A stretch of 64,000 bases of DNA from contig NZ_CP128360.1 in the NCBI RefSeq assembly GCF_030345095.1, positions 6,696,001 through 6,760,000 of the forward strand, given 5' to 3'. Shown here piece by piece: positions 27,373 through 35,695 of the stretch. Source of the DNA: Solwaraspora sp. WMMA2056 (GTDB lineage: Bacteria > Actinomycetota > Actinomycetes > Mycobacteriales > Micromonosporaceae). A program made the position numbers and the translations under genes. The notes below the pieces were generated by a model that saw only the letters and a list, made by a program, of their open reading frames with translations, was not told where the DNA came from and ran no database searches. The first letter of the stretch is position 1. Each line of letters opens with the position of its first letter.

Positions 27373-28322
27373 ATGCCGGACCACACAGGAATGGAGGTCG
27401 CGGACGCCGGGCGGGATCCGATCGACCGGCTGGCCCGCGACCGTACCGTAACGGCCTGGCTCAGTGGTCTCGACGAGACCGAGCTGTGCGGTCTGCTGAC
27501 CGACGCCACGGCGCTCGGCACCGGGATCGGCGGCACGACGGCGTCGATCGACGTGGCCGGCGGCCCGGTGTTCGTCAAACGCGTCCCCCCTGACCGACCT
27601 CGAGTTGCGCGTCGAACACCACGGCTGCACCCGCAACCTGTTCGAGCCGCCGACCTTCTACCAGTACGGCGTGGCATCCGCCGGGTTCGGTGCGTGGCGT
27701 GAGCTGGCCGCCCACCGGACCGTGTCGGAGTGGGTGCGACAAGGCCGGTCGGCAAGCTTCCCGCTGCTGCACCACTGGCGGATCCTGCCGGTACGCCCCG
27801 AACCGATGGAACCCACATCGATCGACAGGTGGATCGTCCGCTGCGGCCGCTTACGCGATGGTCGACCGGTCGCTGGAAAGCACCACCCGGCTCCTCGCTG
27901 AGAATGACTTCGCGCATTTCGACGCGCACACGCACAACCTGCTGACCGACGGCCACGAGATCTACGTCGCCGATTTCGGCCTGGCCGCGCACGCCGACTT
28001 CGACCTCGATCCGGCCGAGCACGCGTTCCTGCGGCGACACCGCCACTACGACCGCTGCTACACCGTCACCCACCTCGTCTTCGCGGTCATCGGCAACGCG
28101 TTGCGGGAGCCCTGGCCGGCGTGTCTGGACTACCTTCGGTCACGGCCGGGTGACGACCATCCACGGCTGCCACGGGAGGCCGTCACGCTGGTCCGGCGGT
28201 ACGCGGCGGTAGCGACGATCATGGGCGGGTTCTGGCAGGCCGTGATCCGCGACCCGACCGCGCCCTACCCGGCCGACGCGCTGGCCGACGCGCTCGCGGC
28301 GGCATCGGCGTCGCCGGCCTGA
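27373..28322 (+). pseudogene. Kinase/phosphotransferase-fold gene with two frame breaks
   Basis: Read across three frames the product is a protein-kinase or aminoglycoside-phosphotransferase-like fold. The first part ends GGPVFVKRVP (ATP-binding lysine). Frame two gives LTDLELRVEHHGCTRNLFEPPTFYQYG. Frame three holds the catalytic HFDAHTHNLL and the metal-binding VADFGLA. Each break equals one extra base: the first at a run of six Cs (27585-27590), the second near 27840-27850. The span of 950 bases is 3n+2, as expected for two single-base insertions. It is either a pseudogene or sequencing error, the first break being in a homopolymer. Confidence 0.75.
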
Positions 28323-28384
28323 CCGCCGCCCGACGCACTCCCGCCCGAAAGTGTCCGCACAGGCAGTGGCGATAGGGTGCGACG

Positions 28385-29314
28385 GTGCGGACCAAGCAGG
28401 AGCTCAGTGACGCCATCCGGCGGCAGCGGCGGGCGGTGCTGATCGTCAACGCCAAGTCGCGGCGGGGTCGGCAGCTCTACAGCGACGCCCGCCAGCGGCT
28501 GACCGCCGCCGGCTTCGACCTGCTGGCCACGTACCCGGTCGACGAGCCGGGCGAGCTGGAACGCAACCTCGACGAGGCGGTCGGGCTGGCCCCGGACCTG
28601 CTGGTCGCCGGCGGCGGGGACGGCACGATCGGGGCCGCCGCCCGGTTGCTCGCCCACCGCGACATCGCGCTCGGGCTGCTGCCGCTGGGCACCACCAACA
28701 ACTTCGCCCGCACCCTGGGCATCCCGCTCGACCTGGATGACGCCGTCGGCGTCATCACCGGCGGCAAGGTGATCGACGTCGACCTGGGCCTCGCCGGTGA
28801 CCTGCCGTTCGCCAACCACGTCGGCATCGGGTTGTCCGCCGACGTGATGCTGCGTACCCCGCCCCGGCTCAAACGGGTGGTCGGCAAGCTGGCCTACCCG
28901 GCGACGGCGGCGGCGTTGATGGCCCGGCACCGGCCGCTGCGGGTCAGCGTCCGCGCCGAGGGCCGGACCCGCGAATTCACCACCCATCAGCTGTACGTCG
29001 CCAACGGCGGTCACCAGGCGGGGCGGCCGATCACCGCCGACGCCAACGCCGACGATCGGCTGCTGGTGGCGTACCCGGTCGGTGGGCCGACCCGCCGCAG
29101 CCTGTTGGGCGCGACGGTGCGCAACGCCGCGACCGGCCATCGCCGGACCCTGCGCCACGACCCGTTCCTCGCCGTCGGTGAGCTGCTGGTGGAGACCGAC
29201 CGCCCGGCGCGGGTCGAGATCGACGGCGAGTTGTCGGGTCGGACGCCGGTCCGGCTGCGGGTCGACGCCAACGCGTTGCGGGTGATGGCGGCGGCCGACG
29301 TCGTCGACCGGTGA
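28385..29314 (+). CDS. Diacylglycerol-kinase-family lipid kinase
   Basis: The 309-aa protein matches the DagK/YegS family, which phosphorylates diacylglycerol or related lipids with ATP. Motifs are VLIVNAKSRRGR at the start, the nucleotide loop VAGGGDGTIGAAA and LPLGTTNNFARTLGIP. The second domain carries ANHVGIGLSAD and a C-terminal RVEIDGEL. GTG 28385 is 62 bases after the broken kinase gene. The family usually acts at the membrane in phospholipid recycling; which lipid is used here is not shown. Confidence 0.88.
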   Translation: MRTKQELSDAIRRQRRAVLIVNAKSRRGRQLYSDARQRLTAAGFDLLATYPVDEPGELERNLDEAVGLAPDLLVAGGGDGTIGAAARLLAHRDIALGLLPLGTTNNFARTLGIPLDLDDAVGVITGGKVIDVDLGLAGDLPFANHVGIGLSADVMLRTPPRLKRVVGKLAYPATAAALMARHRPLRVSVRAEGRTREFTTHQLYVANGGHQAGRPITADANADDRLLVAYPVGGPTRRSLLGATVRNAATGHRRTLRHDPFLAVGELLVETDRPARVEIDGELSGRTPVRLRVDANALRVMAAADVVDR

Positions 29315-29388
29315 CCGGGCTGGCCGGTGACCGGTGACGGGCTGGCCGCCGGGGTACCGACGACCAGCCCGATCCTGACCGGCACCGG

Positions 29389-30327
29389 TCAGACGAACTG
29401 CCAGAGCGTGTGGCTGGCTCCGGTGTCGTCGGCGGTCACGATCTGCGCTCCCTGCGCGGTGGATCCGCCGGCGACCCCGAGCACCTTCCCGCCGTTGGCG
29501 CACTGGATCCGGAAGTAGCCGTTGGACCGGTACCGCAGCCGCCAGCGGTGGTCGTTGGTGCCGTTGTCCGCCCACTGCAGCACCCGCGCCCCGGTCGCGG
29601 TGGACATGTTCTGCACCCCGAGCACCAGGTTGCTTTTGGCGTTGACCAGCCGGAAGCTGGCCGTGCCGGGGTTGCCGCCGCCGGGCGTGGTGGCCCAGTA
29701 GACGGTGTAGTTGTGGCCGTGCGCGTCGTGGAACGGCCCGAGGCCGACGTCGCCCCGTTGGCGGTCGCGGTGAACGCCAACGAGCTGGTGCTGGTCCGGG
29801 TGATCGACGCGACGTCGAGGTTGGGCAGGGCACTCAGCGCGGTGTTGCCGTAGTTCCCGGAGAGCACCACCGGGCCGTACGTGATCGCGGCGACGTCGGG
29901 GTTGTCGTTGGCCGGCACCATGATCACCCGCATCGGCAGCCGGACCGTCACGGTGTCACCCGAGGTCCAGGACCGGGTGAGGGTGGCGTAGCTGCCGGGC
30001 GTCGTGGCAATGCCCTGCTGGGTGCCGTTGACGCTGACCGTCGCGCCGCTGGTCCAGGCGGGAATCCGGATCCGCATCGTCCAGGTGCCGGCGGCGTTGC
30101 CGGTGACGGTGAGGGTGGTGGTGTCGCTGACCGGGTAGCTGGTCGTCTGGGTGACGGTGATGCCGCGCTGCGCCCAGTTGAGCACCGACGGCATGAACAG
30201 GTTGACGGTCAGCGTGGTGCCGTCGTGGAAGTAGACGGAGTCGGCCAGCGCGGTGTTGACCTCCAGGCCGGTGCCCTGGCAGCACCAGAAGGAGTCGTAG
30301 TCGGTGCTGTAGGTGCCACTGCCGGCG
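29389..30327 (-). pseudogene. 5'-truncated, frame-broken GH127-type beta-L-arabinofuranosidase with RICIN domain
   Basis: The frame opens abruptly at about 30327 inside a glycoside hydrolase: YSTDYDSFWCCQGTGLEVN holds the double cysteine and glutamate typical of the GH127 (DUF1680) active site. A beta-sandwich domain follows (TMRIRIPAWTSGATVSVNG, AITYGPVVLSG). Near 29750 a one-base loss shifts the frame; the new frame continues GLGPFHDAHGHNYTVYWA and then a RICIN lectin domain to WQFV at the stop. The N-terminal part of the enzyme, several hundred residues, is missing. It abuts a hairpin and the 3' end of a RICIN-only gene. Confidence 0.72.
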
Positions 30328-30359
30328 ACGGGTCTGTCAAGTTTTCCCTACAGACCCGT
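30328..30359. repeat. 10-bp perfect inverted repeat at truncation junction
   Basis: ACGGGTCTGT (30328-30337) and ACAGACCCGT (30350-30359) flank a 12-nt loop. The hairpin sits exactly where the RICIN protein's linker ends (its stop codon, minus strand, lies at 30348-30350) and the GH127 remnant begins. It may be a terminator or a scar of the event that removed the enzyme's 5' half. Confidence 0.75.
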
Positions 30360-30968
30360 ACTCGGTGGTGGTGTGGTGGGGCCCGGGTCGGGGTTGCCGC
30401 CGCCGTCGACGCGGACGAGTTGCCACTGCTGGTTGGTGCCGCCCCAGTCGTCGTACTGGACGATGTTGCCGCCGTCGGCGGTCGACGCGTTCTGTACTTC
30501 GAGGGCCTTGTTGCTGTGCCGGCTGATCATGCGGACGTGGCCGCCGTCGGAGTCGGCGAGGCGCCACTGCTGGTTGGTGGCGTTGTGGTCGGTCCACTGG
30601 ACGATGGCCGCGCCGTTGGCGGTGGACCAGTTGTAGACGTCGAGGACCTTGCCGGAGAGCCGGGACTTCAGTCGGTAGTAGCCGCCGCCGGAGTCGACGA
30701 ACTGCCACTGCTGCTGGTTGCCGTTGTTGCGGGTCCACTGGGTGATCCGGGCCCCGTCGTTGGTGGCGAGGTTGTAGACGTCCAACGCCTTGCCACTGTT
30801 GCGGTTGACCAGGACGTACCACGCGTTGGTGTCGACCGTCGCCGCCGAGGCGGACGTCGTCGTCACCGCGACGATGCCGCCGCCGGCCAGGACCGCCGCG
30901 ACCGCCGCCGCGATGCGCCGGGTCCATCTCCGGTCGGTGGTACGCCTGGTCTGGTCTGTTCCTGCCAT
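30348..30968 (-). CDS. Secreted RICIN-type lectin protein ending in a linker
   Basis: The 206-aa product has a signal peptide (RRIAAAVAAVLAGGGIVAV, cleavage near SASAA) and one ricin B-type lectin domain of three QxW-type repeats: NQQQWQF, TNQQWRL and TNQQWQL. It then has a glycine/proline linker (GNPDPGPTTPPPSTG) that stops after one more residue. Such linkers normally join the lectin to a catalytic domain, so the protein looks shortened. ATG 30968 has GGAGG 5 bases upstream. The upstream 400 bases carry LacI-type palindromes. Confidence 0.8.
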   Translation of the reverse strand: MAGTDQTRRTTDRRWTRRIAAAVAAVLAGGGIVAVTTTSASAATVDTNAWYVLVNRNSGKALDVYNLATNDGARITQWTRNNGNQQQWQFVDSGGGYYRLKSRLSGKVLDVYNWSTANGAAIVQWTDHNATNQQWRLADSDGGHVRMISRHSNKALEVQNASTADGGNIVQYDDWGGTNQQWQLVRVDGGGNPDPGPTTPPPSTGL

Positions 30969-31052
30969 GTCTTCCTCCGTCACCGCAGGCCGCGCGGTGC
31001 AGCCGCACGCCTGGCGGCACCACGGGGCCCGCTGGCCGCAGTTGGCCTAGCC

Positions 31053-31066
31053 AGTGAGCGTTAACA
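31053..31066. promoter_or_regulatory. Weak LacI-type operator-like site
   Basis: AGTGAGCGTTAACA matches the perfect palindrome at 31312 in 10 of 14 positions. It is the closest of the three sites to the RICIN gene start (about 85 bases). Confidence 0.35.
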
Positions 31067-31162
31067 TCCGGCCCCACCAGCCCGGTTGGCGGAGCTGGCA
31101 CCCAGCCCGGGCGGCGCCAGCCGGCTCACTCCCGGTCGCGCCCCGACAGGTGTTCCATCGAC

Positions 31163-31176
31163 TGTGAACGATAACA
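31163..31176. promoter_or_regulatory. LacI-type operator-like site
   Basis: TGTGAACGATAACA matches the palindrome at 31312 in 12 of 14 positions. Confidence 0.5.
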
Positions 31177-31311
31177 CTACGCCCGTCAATAGGTAACAGG
31201 CGTGTTTCGTGGGGCCGGAACACCGGCCGCCGCCCGGCTAGCGTTTCGCTCGACCGACAGCAACGTTTCAGCCGCCCGGCACCGGTCGACATCCGCCCGT
31301 CAGGCTGAAAC

Positions 31312-31325
31312 TGTTATCGATAACA
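31312..31325. promoter_or_regulatory. Perfect 14-bp palindrome, LacI-type operator
   Basis: TGTTATCGATAACA is a perfect palindrome with the central CG usual for LacI-family operators. It lies about 340 bases upstream of the RICIN start and 48 bases from the end of the DUF1707 gene. LacI regulators commonly control glycosidase loci in actinomycetes; no LacI gene is present in the window. Confidence 0.6.
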
Positions 31326-31372
31326 TCGGTGGCTGGCGATATCGGGCGGGAGGTCGACGGGCGCCCCGTCAC

Positions 31373-31954
31373 CTACCAACGCCACCGCCAGAACCGGTAC
31401 TCGTAGCGCACCGTCAAGGAGCCGGCGACCGTGCTGCCGGTGACGACCAGATGCGGGGCCGTCGCGCCCGGCTCCGGCACCGCCGGCACCTTGACCCGTG
31501 CCGAACCCGCCGACGTGGTCACCCCGTCGACGTTCGCGGTCGCCCCGGGCGGCAGCACGATCGTCGCCGACCCGGCCTGGGTGGACAGCTCGACCTCCAC
31601 CACCCGGTGGCTGAAGACGGCGTGCCGCATGTCCAGCAGCGCCGAACCCGCCTTGGCCCGCACCACCAGCCGGCGCGGCACGCTCCACCGGCCGGTACGC
31701 CGCAACTGCCCCGCCTGGCTGCGTAGCTCCACGACGTCGGCGGCGGCGACCGGGTCGACGGCGGGCAGGTCGGCGACGAAGGGTTCCACCTCGCCGAAGG
31801 TCCGTGCCTGCAACACCGCGTCGACCCGGTCGGAGAACTCGGTAAGGGTCAGTCGGCCCTCGGCGACGGCCGCGTTGAGCCGGGCGACCACCGCTTCCCG
31901 GTCCGCATCGGACATCCGCAGTTCCCGCCGCGACGGCACGACCTCGCCACTCAT
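31373..31954 (-). CDS. DUF1707 (SHOCT-like) domain protein
   Basis: The N-terminal DUF1707 motif is clear: LRMSDADREAVVARLNAAVAEGRL followed by TLTEFSDRVDAVLQARTFGEVEPFVADLP. The C-terminal 100 residues form a beta-rich domain resembling the cell-wall-active antibiotic response (LiaF-like) fold (VVEVELSTQAGSATIVLPPG). No membrane segment is visible, unlike many relatives. Function is unknown. ATG 31954 is used; ATG at codon 14 is possible. Confidence 0.83.
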   Translation of the reverse strand: MSGEVVPSRRELRMSDADREAVVARLNAAVAEGRLTLTEFSDRVDAVLQARTFGEVEPFVADLPAVDPVAAADVVELRSQAGQLRRTGRWSVPRRLVVRAKAGSALLDMRHAVFSHRVVEVELSTQAGSATIVLPPGATANVDGVTTSAGSARVKVPAVPEPGATAPHLVVTGSTVAGSLTVRYEYRFWRWRW

Positions 31955-32011
31955 CCGACCACTTTACGACGCGCCGCCGTACCGGCGTCAGTGCGTAGGT
32001 CGGTGGGTTCG

Positions 32012-33089
32012 TCAGTGCCGGATCGGCATCAGCAGTGAACAGCTCCGGTCGTCGTCGGGCAGCCGCACGGCCAGCGGCTGGATCGGCCCGTCCAGGTCGA
32101 GCACCAGCTGACCGCCACCGGCGGCTTCCACCGCCTGCAACAGGAACTCCCGGTTCACCGCGACGTACCGGTCCGGCGCGGCGCGCCAGGCGGCCTCGTC
32201 GACGCATTCGACCGTGCCGCCGTCGGTCGCCGCCAGCACCGCGACCGGGTGGGTGACGCCCTGGTGCTCGCGGACCACCAGCGGGGCCCGTCCCGGCTCC
32301 AGCGCCTGGCGCAGCACGGCCGCGTCGACGGCGAACTCCCGACGGCCACCGGCACCCCGGGCCGGCAGCAGCGCCCGGTAGTCGGGGAAGTCGACGTCCA
32401 GCGGCTCGACGGCGATCCGCCAGCCAGGTGCCGCACCTTCGACCCGGTTCCCGGCCGAGGGTCAGCTCGACCTGCGGGTTGCGGTCCAGCTGGCTGCGGA
32501 CGCCGTCGACGAAGGTACCCGGCAGCAGCACCGACACCGGCGGACCGTCGACCGCCGTCGGCGTGAGTTCGGCGTACGCCAGCCGGAACCGGTCGGTCGC
32601 GGCGAACCGTACGGTGTCGGCGGTGACCTCGACGTGCACCCCGCCCAGGGCGGGGATCTCCGGGTCGCTGCCGACGGCGAACCGTACGGCGGTCAGGGCG
32701 CGGGCCGCGTCGACGGCGTCGACGGTGACACGGGTGGTGGGCATGGTCACTTCGTTCTCCTCGGCATCGAGCAGGGCATGGATGCGGGAGAGCTCCCGGC
32801 GGGCGTCGGCGAGCCCGTCGACCAGACGCAGCAGGTGGTCGTCGAGCAGCCGGCGGACCACCTCGACGTCCGGCAACGCCCGTACCGCCTCGGTGATCTC
32901 GGCCAGCGGCAGGCCGACCCGACGCAGCCCGGCCAGCAGCCGGGCGGCGCGCAACTGGTGCGCCGCGTACCAGCGGTAGCCGATGTGCGGGTCCACCGTC
33001 GCCGGGGTCAGCACCCCGGCGGCGTCGTAGAACCGCAGCGCGCTCACGGTCAACCCGCTCGCCCGTGCCGTCGCGCCGATGCTGTGCAT
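32012..33089 (-). pseudogene. MerR regulator fused to sliding-clamp (DnaN-like) domain, one frame break
   Basis: Residues 1-110 form a MerR DNA-binding domain: SIGATARASGLTVSALRFYDAAGVLTP, H-I-G-Y-R-W-Y, and a dimerisation helix. From TTRVTVDAVDAARALTAVRFAV the sequence resembles DNA polymerase III beta subunit domains, with LLPGTFVDGVRSQLDR, later VAVNREFLLQAVEAA and LLMPIR at the end. Such MerR-clamp fusions exist in actinomycetes. The frame breaks near 32440-32460; the span of 1078 bases is 3n+1, matching a single added base. ATG 33089 is the start. Either a recent pseudogene or a sequence error. Confidence 0.75.
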
Positions 33090-33228
33090 GTCGCTCTCCA
33101 CGTCCAGGACTCTGCGGCCTCGACCTGGTCGAGGGTCAAGCCGGCCGGTGGGTCCACCCCGGGGCGCCCGACCGTGGGAGTATCACAGTCCCAGCCGGAG
33201 TCCGTGACGCGATGCGCCCGGAGGCACC

Positions 33229-33873
33229 ATGACACCGCAGACACCGTCCCCGCCACCGACCTCGCCCACGCCGGTGATCGCCGGCCTGCCGGCGCTGGCC
33301 TGGCAACACGTCCCGGTCGCAGCCGGCTACGACCCCGACCGGCAGGCACTGTCGATCACGGCGGGCGCCGGCACGGACTGGTTCGTCGACCCGGTCGGTG
33401 CCTACCGTACGCATGACGCGCCAGCACTGCTGTTCGACTGTCCGGCGGGCGAGTTCGCCCTCTCGGCCCGGGTCACGGTCGACTTCGCCGCCGCGTTCGA
33501 CGCCGGGGTGCTGTGCCTTCGCCTCGACGAGGAGCACTGGGCGAAGCTCTGCTTCGAGTTTTCGCCGCAGGGGCAGCCGATGGTGGTGACGGTGGTGACC
33601 AACGGCACGTCGGACGACGCGAACACGGTCACCGTCGATTCGTCCACTGTCCACCTTCGGGTGCTGCGCAAAGGGCTGGCGTACGCGTTCCACTACTCCC
33701 TCGACGGGGTGTCGTGGCAGTTCGCCCGGTTGTTCCGGCTTGCCGGCGACGCGGCCGGGTCGACCCGGGTGGGCTTTCTCGCCCAGTCCCCCACCGGGCA
33801 GCGCTGCGCCGCCACGTTCGAGCGGATCGCCCTGGTCGACGAGGTTCCCGACGACCTGCGCGGCGGCCAGTGA
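33229..33873 (+). CDS. DUF1349 domain protein
   Basis: A 214-aa soluble protein of the DUF1349 family, a concanavalin-like beta sandwich. Visible motifs are DWFVDPVG, FDAGVLCLRLDEEHWAKLCFEF, and near the end FRLAGDAAGSTRVGFLAQSPTGQRC. The N-terminal 15 residues are proline/threonine-rich. The family is thought to bind or process carbohydrates but is not characterised. Its stop overlaps the next gene's GTG start. Confidence 0.82.
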   Translation: MTPQTPSPPPTSPTPVIAGLPALAWQHVPVAAGYDPDRQALSITAGAGTDWFVDPVGAYRTHDAPALLFDCPAGEFALSARVTVDFAAAFDAGVLCLRLDEEHWAKLCFEFSPQGQPMVVTVVTNGTSDDANTVTVDSSTVHLRVLRKGLAYAFHYSLDGVSWQFARLFRLAGDAAGSTRVGFLAQSPTGQRCAATFERIALVDEVPDDLRGGQ

Positions 33874-35198
33874 CCCACCCGGGCGGTGTCGCCGAGGCGA
33901 TCGACCGGTCCACCGTGCACAGTCGACGCGGTGACTGGGCGGGCGCGATCGACCACCAGCGCCGGGCCGTCGCGCTCGCCGACGAACTGGTCGCCGCCGC
34001 ACCGGACGACGCGGCACTGCGTGCCGGGCTGGGCGGGCTGCACTACCGACTCGGCTCGCTGCACCTCGCCGCCGGGGACCCGGCCACGGCGGTGGCCGCG
34101 CTCGACGACGCCGAGCGGGCGTACGCCGGATCGGTCGGCACCGTCGCCGACGCGGAGCTGTCGCTGGCCGATGTGCTGGCCCGTCGCGCGCTGGCCCAGT
34201 CGGTACGGGGCTGGGCCGCCTCGGCGGAGGTCGACGCCGACGGCGCGGTGGCCATCTACCTGGCGGTGACCGGCGGCGACCCGGCGCACCCGCAGCGGCG
34301 GGACCTGGCCCGGACGCTGGCGACGAACGCCGCGACCCTGGCTTCCGACGGTGACCCGCAGGTCGCCGTCGCCTCGGCGAACGCCGCGCTGGGCTACTAC
34401 GGCCAGCCCGACAGTGATTCCGGCGGCGGCGACGACCCCGACACGACCGACGACAGCGTCGCCGCTGGGGCCGACGGCGACACGACTGACGACAGCGACA
34501 GCGCCGACGGCGGGTACGTGTTCAGCGCCGCCGCCGTGTCGGCGCTGCTGAACTTCGTCGACGGCCGGGTCGTCGACGGATTCCTACCGGCGGCGACGAT
34601 CGTCGCCAGGCTGCCGCCGGACGAGGACCGGCAGGCGCTGGAGGCCGAACTGCGGGTGGTCGACGGGATGCTGTCGGCCGCCGGCACGCCGGTGCCGTTC
34701 CCGCCGGAGTTCGGCCGGAGCCTGGCCCGGCTGGTGCTGCCGAACCTGCGGGGTCGCGGCCTGCTGTGGGTGCCGTCGTCGCAGTGGCTGGACCGGGCGG
34801 TCGCGCCGACGCTGCCGGCGGCGGTGCAGCGGCACGCCGGCGCGGCCGGGCAGCCGACGCTGGCGCAGGAGCTGGCCGGCCAGGACCGGCCGGAGCTGAT
34901 CTGGACGACGCCGATGCGATGGTGGTCCGGCCTGTCGCTGGACACGGTGTCGCGGTTGGCGGCGCTCGCCGTCGAGGTGCTGCCCCGGGCGTACGGCGAC
35001 GGGCGGCGGCTGGTGTTGGCGGCGCACACGCTGTTCGCCACCGCGCACCGGCCACGGCAGGGGCAGCCCGTGCCGGGGCCGACGGCGTACCTGCCGACCT
35101 GGCAACGGCTGCTGGAGGTGGCCGTCGACCAGTGCCGGGTGGCCGGCGACGACGCGCTCGCCGCCGACCTCGACGGATGGCGCGCCCGGGTCCGTTGA
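33870..35198 (+). CDS. TPR-like protein of unknown function
   Basis: The 442-aa protein opens with helical repeats resembling tetratricopeptide units (VHSRRGDWAGAIDHQRRAVALADEL, LHYRLGSLHLAAGDPATAVAALDDAERAY). An acidic linker with many D-T-T-D-D-S repeats lies near residues 180-210, followed by a tryptophan-containing C-terminal domain. No known enzyme motif is visible. GTG 33870 overlaps the DUF1349 stop by 4 bases, so the two are coupled; earlier in-frame codons lie within DUF1349. Confidence 0.65.
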   Translation: MTHPGGVAEAIDRSTVHSRRGDWAGAIDHQRRAVALADELVAAAPDDAALRAGLGGLHYRLGSLHLAAGDPATAVAALDDAERAYAGSVGTVADAELSLADVLARRALAQSVRGWAASAEVDADGAVAIYLAVTGGDPAHPQRRDLARTLATNAATLASDGDPQVAVASANAALGYYGQPDSDSGGGDDPDTTDDSVAAGADGDTTDDSDSADGGYVFSAAAVSALLNFVDGRVVDGFLPAATIVARLPPDEDRQALEAELRVVDGMLSAAGTPVPFPPEFGRSLARLVLPNLRGRGLLWVPSSQWLDRAVAPTLPAAVQRHAGAAGQPTLAQELAGQDRPELIWTTPMRWWSGLSLDTVSRLAALAVEVLPRAYGDGRRLVLAAHTLFATAHRPRQGQPVPGPTAYLPTWQRLLEVAVDQCRVAGDDALAADLDGWRARVR

Positions 35199-35263
35199 CC
35201 CGGGCCCGACGACCCGGCCCGACGGCCGCGCCGACGACCTGGCCCGACGACCCGAGGCGCGGC

Positions 35264-35695
35264 TCAGCCGCGCTGGCGGTACAGGACGTGCCCGCAGGCC
35301 GCCCCGAGGATCAGCTCGGCGACCGTGGCCGCGACCAGCCCGGTCGCCGGCAACCCGTCCACCGCCATGCTGAACAGCCGGGACAGCCCGTACGCCAGGT
35401 AGACCGCCGCGCCGACCAGCGCGGCGGTGAAGGTCAACCGGCGGACGAACGCCCCGAGGGCGACCAGTACGCCGGTGGCCAGCAGCGCCCCACCGGCGGC
35501 CCGGATCTCACTGAGCAGGCTGGGGTTGCCGCCGAACTCGATGTCGTTGCCGGCGTGGAACGCCTCCGGGGCGGCCAGGACCGCACCGCCGATGCCGACC
35601 ACGACCAGACCTGCGACGGCGAGGATCACCGCCTGCGTACGGCTACGCGGCACCGCCCCGGCCCGGCCGGCGGCGGCGGCGGTCACTGCTGCCAC
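35264..35695 (-). CDS. DUF4345 membrane protein
   Basis: This 143-aa protein has four membrane segments (AVILAVAGLVVVGIGGAVL, LLATGVLVALGAFV, FTAALVGAAVYLAYGLSRL, LVAATVAELILGAACG). The motif S-E-I-R-A-x-G-G and Y-x-L-S-R-L are typical of DUF4345. The GTG start overlaps the end of the NmrA-type gene by 13 bases, so they are an operon. Confidence 0.83.
   Translation of the reverse strand: MAAVTAAAAGRAGAVPRSRTQAVILAVAGLVVVGIGGAVLAAPEAFHAGNDIEFGGNPSLLSEIRAAGGALLATGVLVALGAFVRRLTFTAALVGAAVYLAYGLSRLFSMAVDGLPATGLVAATVAELILGAACGHVLYRQRG

Larger units (their letters stand above)
30969..31372. other. Regulatory intergenic region of the RICIN/GH locus
   Basis: There is no convincing gene. It holds three related palindromes (31053, 31163, 31312) and is more AT-rich than its surroundings around them. 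It also contains the 3' flank of the DUF1707 gene. Confidence 0.6.
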
